Shown: positions 34,381-43,761 of the stretch, in pieces
Numbering within the stretch: position 1 is the first letter of the stretch
Layout of the letters: every line of letters begins with the position of its first letter
NCBI GenBank assembly: GCA_036561005.1
Contig: DATBQE010000031.1
Span: 28,788 to 92,787 of the forward strand
Reading direction: 5' to 3'
Length of the DNA stretch: 64,000 nt
Origin: PKWO01 sp036561005
Lineage (GTDB): Bacteria; Pseudomonadota; Gammaproteobacteria; Burkholderiales; Burkholderiaceae_D
Notes under the pieces: model-generated
Told to the model about the DNA's origin: nothing
The model's input: the letters and a program-made list of their open reading frames with translations, nothing else
Databases searched by the model: none
Translations under genes and position numbers: made by a program

Positions 34381-35310
34381 ATGAACTTGAGCAGAAAACT
34401 GGCAGTGTTGGCTGTGTCCCTTGCATGCGCAGGCATGGCTGTGGCAGGCGTGGTTCGTGAAGAAGAAGGAACAGTCTACAAGCCGACAGGCAAAGGCTGG
34501 GGGCAGGTTGACCTGGAGAGGTCCGGCACCGCAGCAGCCGGCGCCAATGTCAAGGCGGCCCGGAGCGCCAATCTCACATTGCAAGGCGGCCCGGTCATGA
34601 CGGCCGCGAAGAACGTCTACTACATTTGGTACGGCACCTGGGACACGGCATCGAAGAACGTGTTGACCAACCTGGCCCAACACATCGGTGGATCGCCTTA
34701 CTTCAACATCAACTCCACATACTACAATTCGGCCGGCACACACGTGCAAAACGTGGTCAACTATGCCGGCAGCACCACCAACAGCGGCACACTGGGCAAG
34801 AGCCTGTCGGATGCGAATATCGAAACCATCGTCAGCAATGCCATTACTTCGGGATCATTGCCGCTTGACGCGAACGGTATCTACTTTGTCCTGACCGACA
34901 AGAGCACGACTGCAACTTCGGGTTTCTGCACGCAGTATTGCGGTTGGCACACCAACGCCACAATCAGCGGCAAGGACATCAAGTATGCCTTCATCGGTGA
35001 CGCTGAAACCCAATGCGCTTCATCGTGCGGCGCTGTCAGCCCAAGCCCGAACGGCACACCGGGTGCGGACTCGATGGCCAGTATCGTTGCCCACGAGATG
35101 GAAGAGACAGTGACCGATCCTGATGGCAATGCCTGGTATTCGACCAGTTCCGGCATGGAAAACGGCGACAAGTGTGCGTGGAATTTCGGCACCGAGTCGA
35201 CGGCTTCCAACGGCGCGAAGTATAACCAGACTTTCGGTTCGTTGAAGTATCTCATCCAGCAAAACTGGGTGATTGCATCGACACAGAAGTGCCTGCAGCA
35301 CTATCCCTGA
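34381..35310 (+). CDS. Secreted PHI-1/EXORDIUM-like protein
   Basis: Resembles the phosphate-induced protein 1 family known mainly from plant cell walls (EXORDIUM). The 309-residue product has a signal peptide (about 1-22, cut after AVA). Conserved blocks follow: KNVYYIWYGTW (78-87), GIYFVLTDK (166-174), GFCTQYCGWHT (181-191), AFIGDAETQCASSC (203-216), ASIVAHEMEETVTDPDGNAW (233-252) and NGDKCAWNFG (261-270). The mature part has six cysteines (183, 187, 212, 216, 265, 304), enough for three disulfides. HEMEE resembles a metalloprotease HExxx motif, but catalysis is unproven. A GGAGAG ribosome site precedes the ATG. A strong terminator follows. Confidence 0.8.
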   Translation: MNLSRKLAVLAVSLACAGMAVAGVVREEEGTVYKPTGKGWGQVDLERSGTAAAGANVKAARSANLTLQGGPVMTAAKNVYYIWYGTWDTASKNVLTNLAQHIGGSPYFNINSTYYNSAGTHVQNVVNYAGSTTNSGTLGKSLSDANIETIVSNAITSGSLPLDANGIYFVLTDKSTTATSGFCTQYCGWHTNATISGKDIKYAFIGDAETQCASSCGAVSPSPNGTPGADSMASIVAHEMEETVTDPDGNAWYSTSSGMENGDKCAWNFGTESTASNGAKYNQTFGSLKYLIQQNWVIASTQKCLQHYP

Positions 35311-35338
35311 TACACCGATTGACGTAGTATAGTCACAT

Positions 35339-35372
35339 AGCCGCCACTTCAAAGTCGTACGAAGTGGCGGCT
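35339..35372 (+). terminator. Terminator after the PHI-1-like gene
   Basis: Perfect 12-base stem AGCCGCCACTTC / GAAGTGGCGGCT with a 10-base loop, followed by TGTTTGCTTATT. It lies 28 bases after the PHI-1-like stop. Confidence 0.75.
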
Positions 35373-35403
35373 TGTTTGCTTATTCTCGCTCGAAAATACC
35401 TCG

Positions 35404-35937
35404 ATGAAAATTCTTCACGTTGTGATTTGTCTGGCCGCGCTGTATACGGTCGCTCCTGCTTTCTCCGCCGAAGAAACCGCTCCGGCGCCCCATCGCGTCG
35501 TGCCGACGGTGACGCGCACCATACAAATATTCAGCAATCTCGAAAACGCCTGGAATGACGGCGTGAAAAATCGCGACAATGCGTCGCTGAAGAAAATTAT
35601 TGCGGAACGCTATGAACTGCGTACCGCAGCTTCACCCGGACGCCCAACGCCGCGCGACGAATCGATCACACTGGCTTTCAAAGACGCGCCCTTCGCGTCC
35701 AGGATTGAACAGATGGCCGTCCACGAGTACGGCGACCTGATGATCGTCAGTTTTCAGTGGGACCTCGACGTCGACGCATCGAGCCCGCTGGCATCGAAGA
35801 TATTTGTTGTCGATACGTGGAGGCGGGCCGATGGCGATTGGCAAGTGCAGGCAAGATACGCCGCACCGGCCGATGGAACAACGAAAATGGTTCCTGGTTT
35901 TGATACGCAGCAGCCGACGATTAACAAGAAGATATAG
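35404..35937 (+). CDS. Secreted NTF2-like (DUF4440-type) protein
   Basis: Function unknown. The 177-residue product has a signal peptide (about 1-22, cut near AFSA). A domain with SNLENAWNDGVKNRDNASLKKIIAERYELRT follows, then strands MAVHEYGDLMIVSFQWDLDV and IFVVDTWRRADGDWQVQARY. This pattern matches the cone-shaped NTF2/SnoaL fold of DUF4440 proteins. Periplasmic location is predicted. The DsbC-like gene follows 37 bases downstream. The fold call is by pattern only. Confidence 0.68.
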   Translation: MKILHVVICLAALYTVAPAFSAEETAPAPHRVVPTVTRTIQIFSNLENAWNDGVKNRDNASLKKIIAERYELRTAASPGRPTPRDESITLAFKDAPFASRIEQMAVHEYGDLMIVSFQWDLDVDASSPLASKIFVVDTWRRADGDWQVQARYAAPADGTTKMVPGFDTQQPTINKKI

Positions 35938-35974
35938 TATTTGACACTGCTCTGCAGGTATTGATCGGGATAAC

Positions 35975-36706
35975 ATGACTGGCATTAAGGCAAGCATAAA
36001 ATTTACGTTACTTGCGGCTTGTCTGCTGAGTAACCGCTTTTCGTGCGCGGAGACCGAGCAGGAAGCGCACATCAAGAAATTGATCGAGCCGCGCATGGGC
36101 GTTGGTGTCGTGGTGGACTCGGTGACCAAGACGCCCTATGGCGGATTGTTTGAAATTCGTACCAATGGCGACATTTTTTATACCGACGAGAATGCTGCCT
36201 ACTTCTTTGTCGGCAAGGTCATCGATTCGACGACCTACAAGGATTTGACCAAGGCACGTGTGGACCAGCTCGCTGCGATTAAATTCTCCGATCTGCCGCT
36301 GGACTCGGCCATCAAAGTCGTGCAGGGAAACGGCAAGCGCGTGATCGCGGTTTTTGAAGATCCCAATTGTCCATATTGCAAAAAATTGCATCAGACACTG
36401 CAATCGGTCAACGACATCACGGTGTACACCTTCCTGCTCAATATCTTGTCTGATGACTCGGCAAGCAAATCGGCTGCCATTTGGTGTTCGCCGGACCGCG
36501 CAAAGGCCTGGGAAGACTGGATGCTGCGAGGGAAAGCTGCATTACCTGCCGCACCGGGATGCGTCACGCCGAATGACCAAGTGCTGGCGCTGGGCAAGAA
36601 GCTGCGCGTCGCCGGTACGCCAACTGTGTATTTCACGGACGGGACCCGCACCGGCACTGGGCTGGACGCAAAATCGCTGGAAGATCGTCTCGCATCGATA
36701 CACTGA
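35975..36706 (+). CDS. DsbC-type thiol:disulfide isomerase
   Basis: Periplasmic enzyme that corrects wrong disulfides. The 243-residue product has a signal peptide (about 1-25), an N-terminal dimerisation domain (LIEPRMGVGVVVDSVTKTPY, GLFEIRTNGDIFYTD) and a thioredoxin domain with active site CPYC (132-135). It also has the second, structural cysteine pair found in DsbC (IWCSPDRAKAW and PGCVTP) and the cis-proline loop AGTPTVYF. E. coli DsbC has CGYC, so the CPYC dipeptide may shift the redox potential. It lies between an NTF2-like secreted protein and a Lif-like foldase, suggesting a local extracellular folding function. Confidence 0.88.
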   Translation: MTGIKASIKFTLLAACLLSNRFSCAETEQEAHIKKLIEPRMGVGVVVDSVTKTPYGGLFEIRTNGDIFYTDENAAYFFVGKVIDSTTYKDLTKARVDQLAAIKFSDLPLDSAIKVVQGNGKRVIAVFEDPNCPYCKKLHQTLQSVNDITVYTFLLNILSDDSASKSAAIWCSPDRAKAWEDWMLRGKAALPAAPGCVTPNDQVLALGKKLRVAGTPTVYFTDGTRTGTGLDAKSLEDRLASIH

Positions 36707-36781
36707 ACATCAGTGCGTTCGCATGCATTTCCTCCACCGAAAGCGCGTGACTGTTGCGGCAGTTGCGGCTGACCAGCGACC

Positions 36782-37759
36782 ATGATGGCAAATTCCCCTG
36801 AACAAGTCATCAACCGCAGCCAAGTTCTGGCCGGCTTGGCCGTGGCGATCGTCATCACTGCGGCGACCGGATATTATTTCTGGCCCGAGCAGGCGGAAGA
36901 TGTTGCGCCAGGCACAGCAGATGTTGCGCCTCGTCAAACTGTGCTTGGGCCCGGCTCGCTGTCTGGCCTGCAGGGCGATGGCTCGCTACTGGCAAGAACT
37001 GCCGATGCACAGTCCGGGCCTCCTGCTGGCGTGGCCGTCGCCGACAATCAGCATTTGTTAGTCAATTTCGAATTGCGCGGTGTGCTCGATTATTTCTTGC
37101 TTGAACGCGCCGACCCGGATCGCGTCAGCGCCATGCAGCAATACTTGCAGAGCAAATTGCCGGCGCCGGCCTACGCCGATGCAAGGCAAATCGTCGAGCA
37201 CTACCAGGCTTATATGCAGGCACACGATGCATTGCTGGCGAGTCAGAACCTCGGTTCGCCGAATACGGAACCGCACAACCTGGATGTCTATCGCATTGTG
37301 TCGTGGAAAGAACAGCGTGACCGCTTACGGTTGAATATGCTTGGCGAACCAGCCGTACAGGCTTGGTATGCGGAGGACGACGAGCGATTGAACAAGGCCC
37401 TGCAGAGACTACAGAGCGCCAGAAACGCATCCGATAACGCGACAGGCCAAACCCAGAATGCAGGCAATGACGACGTCCAACGATTTCCCGGCAGGCGCGA
37501 CGTCAGCACCGACGATATGCAGGAAGCGGAAATATACGAAATTATCGGCAGGGAAACCACGAGTTTTAAAACCCTGGCGCTAGCGATGCAACAATGGGTT
37601 CCACGCTATCAGGCTTTCCTGGGCGACATGAAGCAAATCAATGAGAAGCAGGGCCTGAGCCCGATGGAACGCAATCAGCAAATTTACGAGTTGCTTCTCA
37701 AGAAATTCCCCGACAAGGCTGAACGCCAGAGAGCCCGCTATCGACTGCCGCAATCATAG
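36782..37759 (+). CDS. Lipase-specific foldase (Lif/LifO)-like periplasmic chaperone
   Basis: Lif proteins are membrane-anchored steric chaperones that fold secreted lipases in the periplasm. The 325-residue product has an N-terminal membrane anchor (about 14-33), a Pro/Ala linker, the SLSGLQGDG motif (59-67), and RGVLDYFLLE (99-108), a diverged version of the Lif signature RxxFDYxLSAxGE with Phe and Ser replaced by Leu. A helix-rich domain follows, ending in KKFPDKAERQRARYRL. Length and order fit Lif. No lipase gene is next to it or anywhere in the window, so its client is unknown. Confidence 0.75.
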   Translation: MMANSPEQVINRSQVLAGLAVAIVITAATGYYFWPEQAEDVAPGTADVAPRQTVLGPGSLSGLQGDGSLLARTADAQSGPPAGVAVADNQHLLVNFELRGVLDYFLLERADPDRVSAMQQYLQSKLPAPAYADARQIVEHYQAYMQAHDALLASQNLGSPNTEPHNLDVYRIVSWKEQRDRLRLNMLGEPAVQAWYAEDDERLNKALQRLQSARNASDNATGQTQNAGNDDVQRFPGRRDVSTDDMQEAEIYEIIGRETTSFKTLALAMQQWVPRYQAFLGDMKQINEKQGLSPMERNQQIYELLLKKFPDKAERQRARYRLPQS

Positions 37760-37784
37760 CGCCCTGCCAACCGTTCAGACTGAA

Positions 37785-38363
37785 TCAAAGCGTCTTGCGG
37801 TACCCGCCCGCCGCCCACGCGGCAGCACTTTCCCGGCTGAGTTTGAAATTTGCCGCAACGATGGCTTCCGCAATTTTCACGCCTTCTTCGGAATATGCAG
37901 AAAGTCTGGCATGCGGCTCATCATCGCTGGGCACGATATCGAGCGTGAAATTCAGGTTACCCTCATGTACCGAAACGTACAGGCTCTTGTGCAGCATGGC
38001 ATGCAATTGTTGCTCATGGCGGCGCAACACTTCGGACGCAGTCTTGACCAGTGTGTTGAAGGCGGCTGTGTCAAGCGGCTTGGGGTTTTTCTTGTCACGC
38101 CCCATGGTCCAGGGGCCAACCAAAGCCGGCTCGGATTCGCCGTCCTTGCACATCTCCACTGCCCAGCCCTCATCGTCCTCATTCTTGATGACGCGTGCGG
38201 TCCAACCATTGTCGCACCACAGTCGCGGGCTATAAATTGATTCAGGGCCATCCGCGACGTGCTCGTCGCCTGCGTTCGGCACTGCCGTTGCCATTGGATC
38301 TGTCAACACGGTTTCCGCCTGTTCAGGTTCAAGAATTGTTTCAAAGTCGAATTGCGCCTGCAT
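37785..38363 (-). CDS. Conserved hypothetical protein, 192 residues
   Basis: No recognised domain. The acidic, soluble product has a central region with SPRLWCDNGWTARVIKNEDD and WAVEMCKDGESEPALVGPW, then KPLDTAAFNTLVKTASEVLR and a C-terminal SAYSEEGVKIAEAIVAANFK. Codon use matches the neighbours, and no signal peptide or membrane segment is visible. It lies 99 bases downstream of a 73-codon ORF that has a LexA box in front, so it may belong to the same transcript. Three GGGTTGC repeats occupy its leader. Confidence 0.7.
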   Translation of the reverse strand: MQAQFDFETILEPEQAETVLTDPMATAVPNAGDEHVADGPESIYSPRLWCDNGWTARVIKNEDDEGWAVEMCKDGESEPALVGPWTMGRDKKNPKPLDTAAFNTLVKTASEVLRRHEQQLHAMLHKSLYVSVHEGNLNFTLDIVPSDDEPHARLSAYSEEGVKIAEAIVAANFKLSRESAAAWAAGGYRKTL

Positions 38364-38393
38364 CGCAGCCCGCCGCGAACTAGGTTACAAAAA

Positions 38394-38424
38394 GGGTTGC
38401 AAATGGGGTTGCAAAATGGGTTGC
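38394..38424. repeat. Short tandem repeat of GGGTTGCAAAAT type
   Basis: Three imperfect copies: GGGTTGCAAAT (38394-38404), GGGGTTGCAAAAT (38405-38417) and GGGTTGC (38418-38424). It lies just upstream of the 192-residue ORF. Confidence 0.6.
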
Positions 38425-38462
38425 CGAAGAAGCGCGCAATCCAGGAAAAAGACGCCGCAACA

Positions 38463-38684
38463 TCAACGCGCTTTGGACAGCACGATCAACCATTTGCTGA
38501 ACAGCACCAGTTCGACATAGCCTGCTTCGTTGCCGGCACGGCAATCGAGCACCGGGTTCATGGAGGAAAAGCGCCTGCGGAAATCGGGGCCAATGAAAAT
38601 TTCGCGCCGGCCGACGCGAATCACGATAGAGGAAGGGAGGTATTCAGCGCCGAAACGCGCATTCATGCTATTCATGCTGACCAT
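38463..38684 (-). CDS. Small ORF (73 residues) behind a LexA box, unknown function
   Basis: The predicted peptide has a strand-rich core (SSIVIRVGRREIFIGPDFRR, YVELVLFSKWLIVL) and no signal peptide. Several in-frame ATGs (38684, 38675, 38666) make the start uncertain, and no strong ribosome site is present. Support is positional: a perfect LexA box lies 70 bases upstream, and no better gene fits between it and the 192-residue ORF. It could be an SOS-induced small protein. No family is recognised. Confidence 0.5.
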   Translation of the reverse strand: MVSMNSMNARFGAEYLPSSIVIRVGRREIFIGPDFRRRFSSMNPVLDCRAGNEAGYVELVLFSKWLIVLSKAR

Positions 38685-38753
38685 GGCAAAGCCCCGATGT
38701 GAGGTTGACGAAAGAGGTTGAACTGCAACCGAGACATCATCCTAGCACAAATA

Positions 38754-38769
38754 CTGTATATTCATACAG
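38754..38769 (-). promoter_or_regulatory. LexA (SOS) box
   Basis: CTGT-ATATTCAT-ACAG is an exact CTGT-N8-ACAG match. It extends to perfect 9-base arms ATACTGTAT/ATACAGTAT at 38751-38772. It lies upstream of the minus-strand ORFs at 38684 and 38363 and downstream of thiE. On the minus strand an extended -10 (TGCTAGGAT) follows it. Confidence 0.75.
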
Positions 38770-38829
38770 TATTATTTCACGAGCCGCCTGTGCGTCGCAC
38801 GCATGCAACACTACGCCGATTATGCCAGT

Positions 38830-39444
38830 CTAGCCGGAAATAAACAAATCAGCAAATCCGCGCGCCGCACTTTGTGGGTTTCCGGCCTGATAAACACTAC
38901 TGATTACCGCCACCATGTCGGCGCCTTGCGCCACCAATGGAACTGCATTGTCGCGTGTCATACCGCCAATCACGACCACGGGCAGGGGAATCTCGGCCTT
39001 GGCCTCTGCCACAATGGACGGCTGGGTCGACACCTCATATTTTTTTACGCGTGACGGGTAAAAACCGCCGAATGCGACATAGCTGGCGCCGGCATGATGC
39101 GCGGCGCGCGCGAGATCCATGCTGCCGTAGCACGAAGCGCCGACGATCTTCTGCGGCCCGACCCTGGCGCGCACCTCGGCCACCGTCATGTCGGTGCCGC
39201 CGACGTGAATGCCGTCGGCATCGAGCGCGAGACATAAATCGAGGTGGTCATTAATGACGAATGGCACGGAATAGGTACGGCACAATGCCTGAAGGCACTC
39301 GGCCTGTTCACGGCGCAATGCGGCATCGGCGGTCTTGTGACGGTACTGCAGCACGGTAGCGCCGCCGCGCAAAGCCAATTCGCTGATTTCCAACAACTGC
39401 TGGGTATTGTCCCAATCGGGAGTAACGAGATACAGGCCCTTCAT
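38830..39444 (-). CDS. thiE: Thiamine-phosphate synthase
   Basis: Joins HMP-pyrophosphate and thiazole phosphate to thiamine phosphate. The 204-residue TIM barrel has LQYRHKTAD (pyrophosphate binding), FVINDHLDLCLALDADGIHV, GASCYGSMDLARAA, and VVVIGGMTRDN. It overlaps the thiD stop by 3 bases (ATGA), so it is the coupled last gene of the thi operon. Confidence 0.95.
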   Translation of the reverse strand: MKGLYLVTPDWDNTQQLLEISELALRGGATVLQYRHKTADAALRREQAECLQALCRTYSVPFVINDHLDLCLALDADGIHVGGTDMTVAEVRARVGPQKIVGASCYGSMDLARAAHHAGASYVAFGGFYPSRVKKYEVSTQPSIVAEAKAEIPLPVVVIGGMTRDNAVPLVAQGADMVAVISSVYQAGNPQSAARGFADLFISG

Positions 39445-40235
39445 TGACCCGCCTTTCTTGCATGAGAGCGATTTGGAATGCTTTGCCCCGGTGCAATCGT
39501 GTAAGCCTGCACCAGCGCTTCATGGCAAAATGCCTGGCCGGCTTCCAGCGCCTGCTCCATGGATTTCCCCTGTGCCAGCAGTGCGGCGATCGCCGAGGCC
39601 AACGTACAGCCACTGCCGTGAAAGGAGCCGGACAGGCGCGGCCAACTCCAGGAGCGCGCGCCATCCTTGCCGAACCAGCGATTGACCACCTTTGCGTCAG
39701 TCGCATGGCCCCCCTTGATCAAGACATTGCGGCAGCCGCGCTGCATCAGGGTATCAGCCTGCGATTCGGCGCGTCGGTCGCCGGTACAGAGCGCCGCCAC
39801 CTCAGGCAGATTCGGCGTGATCACAGTCGCCAGCGCCAGCAGCGGTTGCATGATCTGGATGGCATCTTCCCCGGCAAGGGCATCGCCGTGGCCACTTGCG
39901 AGCACCGGGTCGAGCACCACCGGCAAGTCGGGATGCTGAAGACGCAACACACCAATGATCTCGGCAATCGCTTCGGCATTTTCCCTGCTGCCGATGATGC
40001 CGATCTTCACTGCGGAAATGAGCATCTTGTCGATCAGTGCCTGGGCCTGACGACGGACGAATTCGGCATCCACAGGTTCGGCAAAATACACGTGATCGTT
40101 GTCTTGCGCAGTCAGGACCGTGATCACCGACAGGGCATGCGCGCCGAGCGCGGCTATGGCCTGAATATCGGCCTGGATACCCGCACCGCCGCTCGGGTCG
40201 GCGCCGGCAAAGACCAGTACGTTGACGCGCTTCAC
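39441..40235 (-). CDS. thiD: Hydroxymethylpyrimidine/phosphomethylpyrimidine kinase
   Basis: Phosphorylates HMP twice to HMP-pyrophosphate for thiamine synthesis. The ribokinase-fold protein starts at a GTG (40235) that overlaps the thiG stop (GTGA) and gives VKRVNVLVFAGADPSGGAGI, the exact family N-terminus. The 89 residues upstream in the same open frame are antisense-like noise from thiG. It has NVLIKGGH and the anion hole GSGCTLASAIAA (GTGCT in most homologues). Length is 264 residues. Confidence 0.95.
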   Translation of the reverse strand: MKRVNVLVFAGADPSGGAGIQADIQAIAALGAHALSVITVLTAQDNDHVYFAEPVDAEFVRRQAQALIDKMLISAVKIGIIGSRENAEAIAEIIGVLRLQHPDLPVVLDPVLASGHGDALAGEDAIQIMQPLLALATVITPNLPEVAALCTGDRRAESQADTLMQRGCRNVLIKGGHATDAKVVNRWFGKDGARSWSWPRLSGSFHGSGCTLASAIAALLAQGKSMEQALEAGQAFCHEALVQAYTIAPGQSIPNRSHARKAGQ

Positions 40236-41044
40236 GCCACGTGCCCGGTGGTCGGCGACGAGGGCGTGGCGGCAAACTTCTTCGGGATACGTCCGGCCAG
40301 GAAGGCTGCGCGTCCGGCTTCGACGCCCAAACGCATCGCACGCGCCATCAGCACCGGATCGCGCGCGCCGGCAATGGCGGTATTCATCAACACGCCATCG
40401 CAGCCGAGTTCCATCGCAATCGCAGCGTCGGAGGCCGTGCCGACGCCGGCATCGACCAGCACCGGCACCTTCGATTGCTCGATGATCAGCGACAGGTTCC
40501 ACGGATTGAGTATGCCCATGCCGGAGCCGATCAACGATGCCAGCGGCATCACGGCGACGCAGCCGATGTCTTCGAGCATCTTGGCCTGGATCGGGTCATC
40601 GCTGCAATACACCATCACGTCAAAACCGTCCTTGACCAGCGTCTCGGCTGCCTTCAAGGTCTCTGGCATGTTGGGGAACAGGGACTTCGGATCGCCGAGC
40701 ACTTCGAGCTTGACCAGCTTGTGGCCGTTCAACAACTCACGCGCCAGTTGCAGGGTATAGATCGCATCCGCGGCGTTGTAGCAGCCGGCGGAATTGGGCA
40801 GCATGGTAAAGCGCGAGGTCGGCAGCACGTCGAGCAGGCTAGGCGCATTCGGGTCCTGGCCGATGTTGACGCGGCGGATCGCCACCGTCACGATTTCCGC
40901 GCCTGACGCTTCGGTCGCAATGCGGGTTTCCTCGAGGTCGCGATACTTGCCGGTGCCCACCAGCAGGCGCGAGCGGTAGGTCTTGCCGGCGATGGTCAGG
41001 CTGCCGTCTTCGATGGCTGGCGTTGTGTTTTCAGTTTGCTGCAT
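40232..41044 (-). CDS. thiG: Thiazole synthase ThiG
   Basis: Makes the thiazole phosphate carboxylate from deoxyxylulose phosphate, a glycine-derived imine and ThiS thiocarboxylate. The 270-residue TIM barrel has GTGKYRDLEETRIATEASGA, VTVAIRRVN, LPNSAGCYNA, VLVDAGVGTASDAAIAMELG and NTAIAGARDPVLMARAM. It is the first gene after the repeat-filled gap behind thiS and is coupled to thiD. Confidence 0.96.
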   Translation of the reverse strand: MQQTENTTPAIEDGSLTIAGKTYRSRLLVGTGKYRDLEETRIATEASGAEIVTVAIRRVNIGQDPNAPSLLDVLPTSRFTMLPNSAGCYNAADAIYTLQLARELLNGHKLVKLEVLGDPKSLFPNMPETLKAAETLVKDGFDVMVYCSDDPIQAKMLEDIGCVAVMPLASLIGSGMGILNPWNLSLIIEQSKVPVLVDAGVGTASDAAIAMELGCDGVLMNTAIAGARDPVLMARAMRLGVEAGRAAFLAGRIPKKFAATPSSPTTGHVA

Positions 41045-41106
41045 GGTTTCTCCTGTTATGAAGCTGTGCGGAGGTCATCCATTCTCTGACGATCGCGACA
41101 CAACAA

Positions 41107-41154
41107 CTCCCCTCGCCCGCAGGCGGGAGAGGGGTGGGGGTGGGGGTGAGGGGG
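41107..41154. repeat. Copy of dispersed CCCTCTCCCGC-type repeat (inverted)
   Basis: CTCCCCTCGCCCGCAGGCGG, then GAGAGGGGTGGGGGTGGGGG and TGAGGGGG. The first half forms a hairpin; it is in reverse orientation to the copy at 41250-41301. Confidence 0.65.
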
Positions 41155-41249
41155 CACGTCAAGACAACCGCTCTCAACCAATCATCCGCGATTCACCAAA
41201 AGCCAATTCAAAATCGCTGCCGGGCTTAAAGTTGAATGTCTTGGCAAGT

Positions 41250-41301
41250 CCCCTCACCCCTGGCCTTCGTGGCCCGCCCTCTCCCGCCTGCGGGCGAGGG
41301 G
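41250..41301. repeat. Copy of dispersed CCCTCTCCCGC-type repeat
   Basis: CCCCTCACCCCTGGCCTTCG, a short interruption, then CCCTCTCCCGCCTGCGGGCG and AGGGG. With the inverted copy at 41107-41154 it could fold into a large structure within the thi transcript. Confidence 0.65.
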
Positions 41302-41347
41302 TTACGTCTTGCCACTCCCACAATAGGGAGAAAAACTAACCGCCGCG

Positions 41348-41551
41348 TCAGCCGCCGCCGATAGCACGCACCACATCAACCCGGTCGCGGGCCTGCAACG
41401 CCCGCTGCTGCCACAAATGGCGCGGCACGATTTCGCGATTGATGGCCACCGCCACCGCCTGGTTACCCAGGTTCAGCGCGGCGACCAGTTCATGCACATG
41501 CTGGCCATCTTCGACCTCGCGCGGCTCGCCGTTCAATTCAATGGCTATCAT
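41348..41551 (-). CDS. thiS: Sulfur carrier protein ThiS
   Basis: Ubiquitin-fold carrier whose C-terminal glycine is converted to a thiocarboxylate that donates sulfur to thiazole. The 67-residue product starts MIAIELNGEPREVEDGQHVH and ends VVRAIGGG with the required Gly-Gly. The true start is the ATG at 41551, 14 bases after the thiC stop; a longer frame in phase overlaps thiC and is not real. thiF, which would activate it, is not in the cluster. Confidence 0.93.
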   Translation of the reverse strand: MIAIELNGEPREVEDGQHVHELVAALNLGNQAVAVAINREIVPRHLWQQRALQARDRVDVVRAIGGG

Positions 41552-41565
41552 GCTGATCGATCCGC

Positions 41566-43479
<1,914 letters not shown>

Positions 43480-43548
43480 TGCGTTCCTTTGCTCGGTTTC
43501 ATAAAGCGAAGGAACAACGGGCAAGGCATACGCCTGACGGCGCCCGTT

Positions 43549-43650
43549 AGCTTCCCTTCGCTGGCATTATCCAGATCAGGTAAAGGGTGTTTCTCACCAA
43601 ACCGCTTCGCGCCAAATAACACTTTGGCAAGCAGCCAGGACCCCTAGCAA
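43549..43650 (-). ncRNA. TPP riboswitch (THI element)
   Basis: Read on the minus strand, the thiC leader carries the conserved core AGGGGTCCTGG, GTGAGAAACACCC, ACCTGATCTGGATAATGCCA and GCGAAGGGAAGC, in the order and spacing of thiamine pyrophosphate riboswitches. A downstream hairpin with arms AACGGGC/GCCCGTT (43516-43548) lies between it and the thiC ribosome site and is a likely expression platform controlling translation or termination. Confidence 0.95.
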
Positions 43651-43675
43651 GACCATGATGAAATGGTATGGCGGA

Positions 43676-43706
43676 ATTATACGCCTTTGGACAGGGCAGT
43701 CTGCAA
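43676..43706 (-). promoter_or_regulatory. Promoter of the thi operon
   Basis: On the minus strand TTGCAG (43706-43701) and a perfect TATAAT (43681-43676) are separated by 19 bases. Transcription would start near 43669, just upstream of the riboswitch. Confidence 0.55.
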
Positions 43707-43715
43707 GCACTGCTT

Positions 43716-43721
43716 TATAAT
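43716..43721 (+). promoter_or_regulatory. Possible -10 element of valS
   Basis: Perfect TATAAT 41 bases before the valS ATG. No convincing -35 hexamer at normal spacing. Confidence 0.4.
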
Positions 43722-43761
43722 CCCTAGTTCCCCGAAAACATAGCTGGAAGCAAGCCAAACC

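Larger units (their letters stand above)
41045..41347. other. Repeat-filled gap between thiS and thiG
   Basis: 303 bases containing two inverted copies of the dispersed repeat (41107-41154 and 41250-41301). In many relatives thiO or no spacer lies at this place. No gene is seen; the thiG ribosome site CAGGAG lies near 41050-41055 on the minus strand. Confidence 0.55.
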
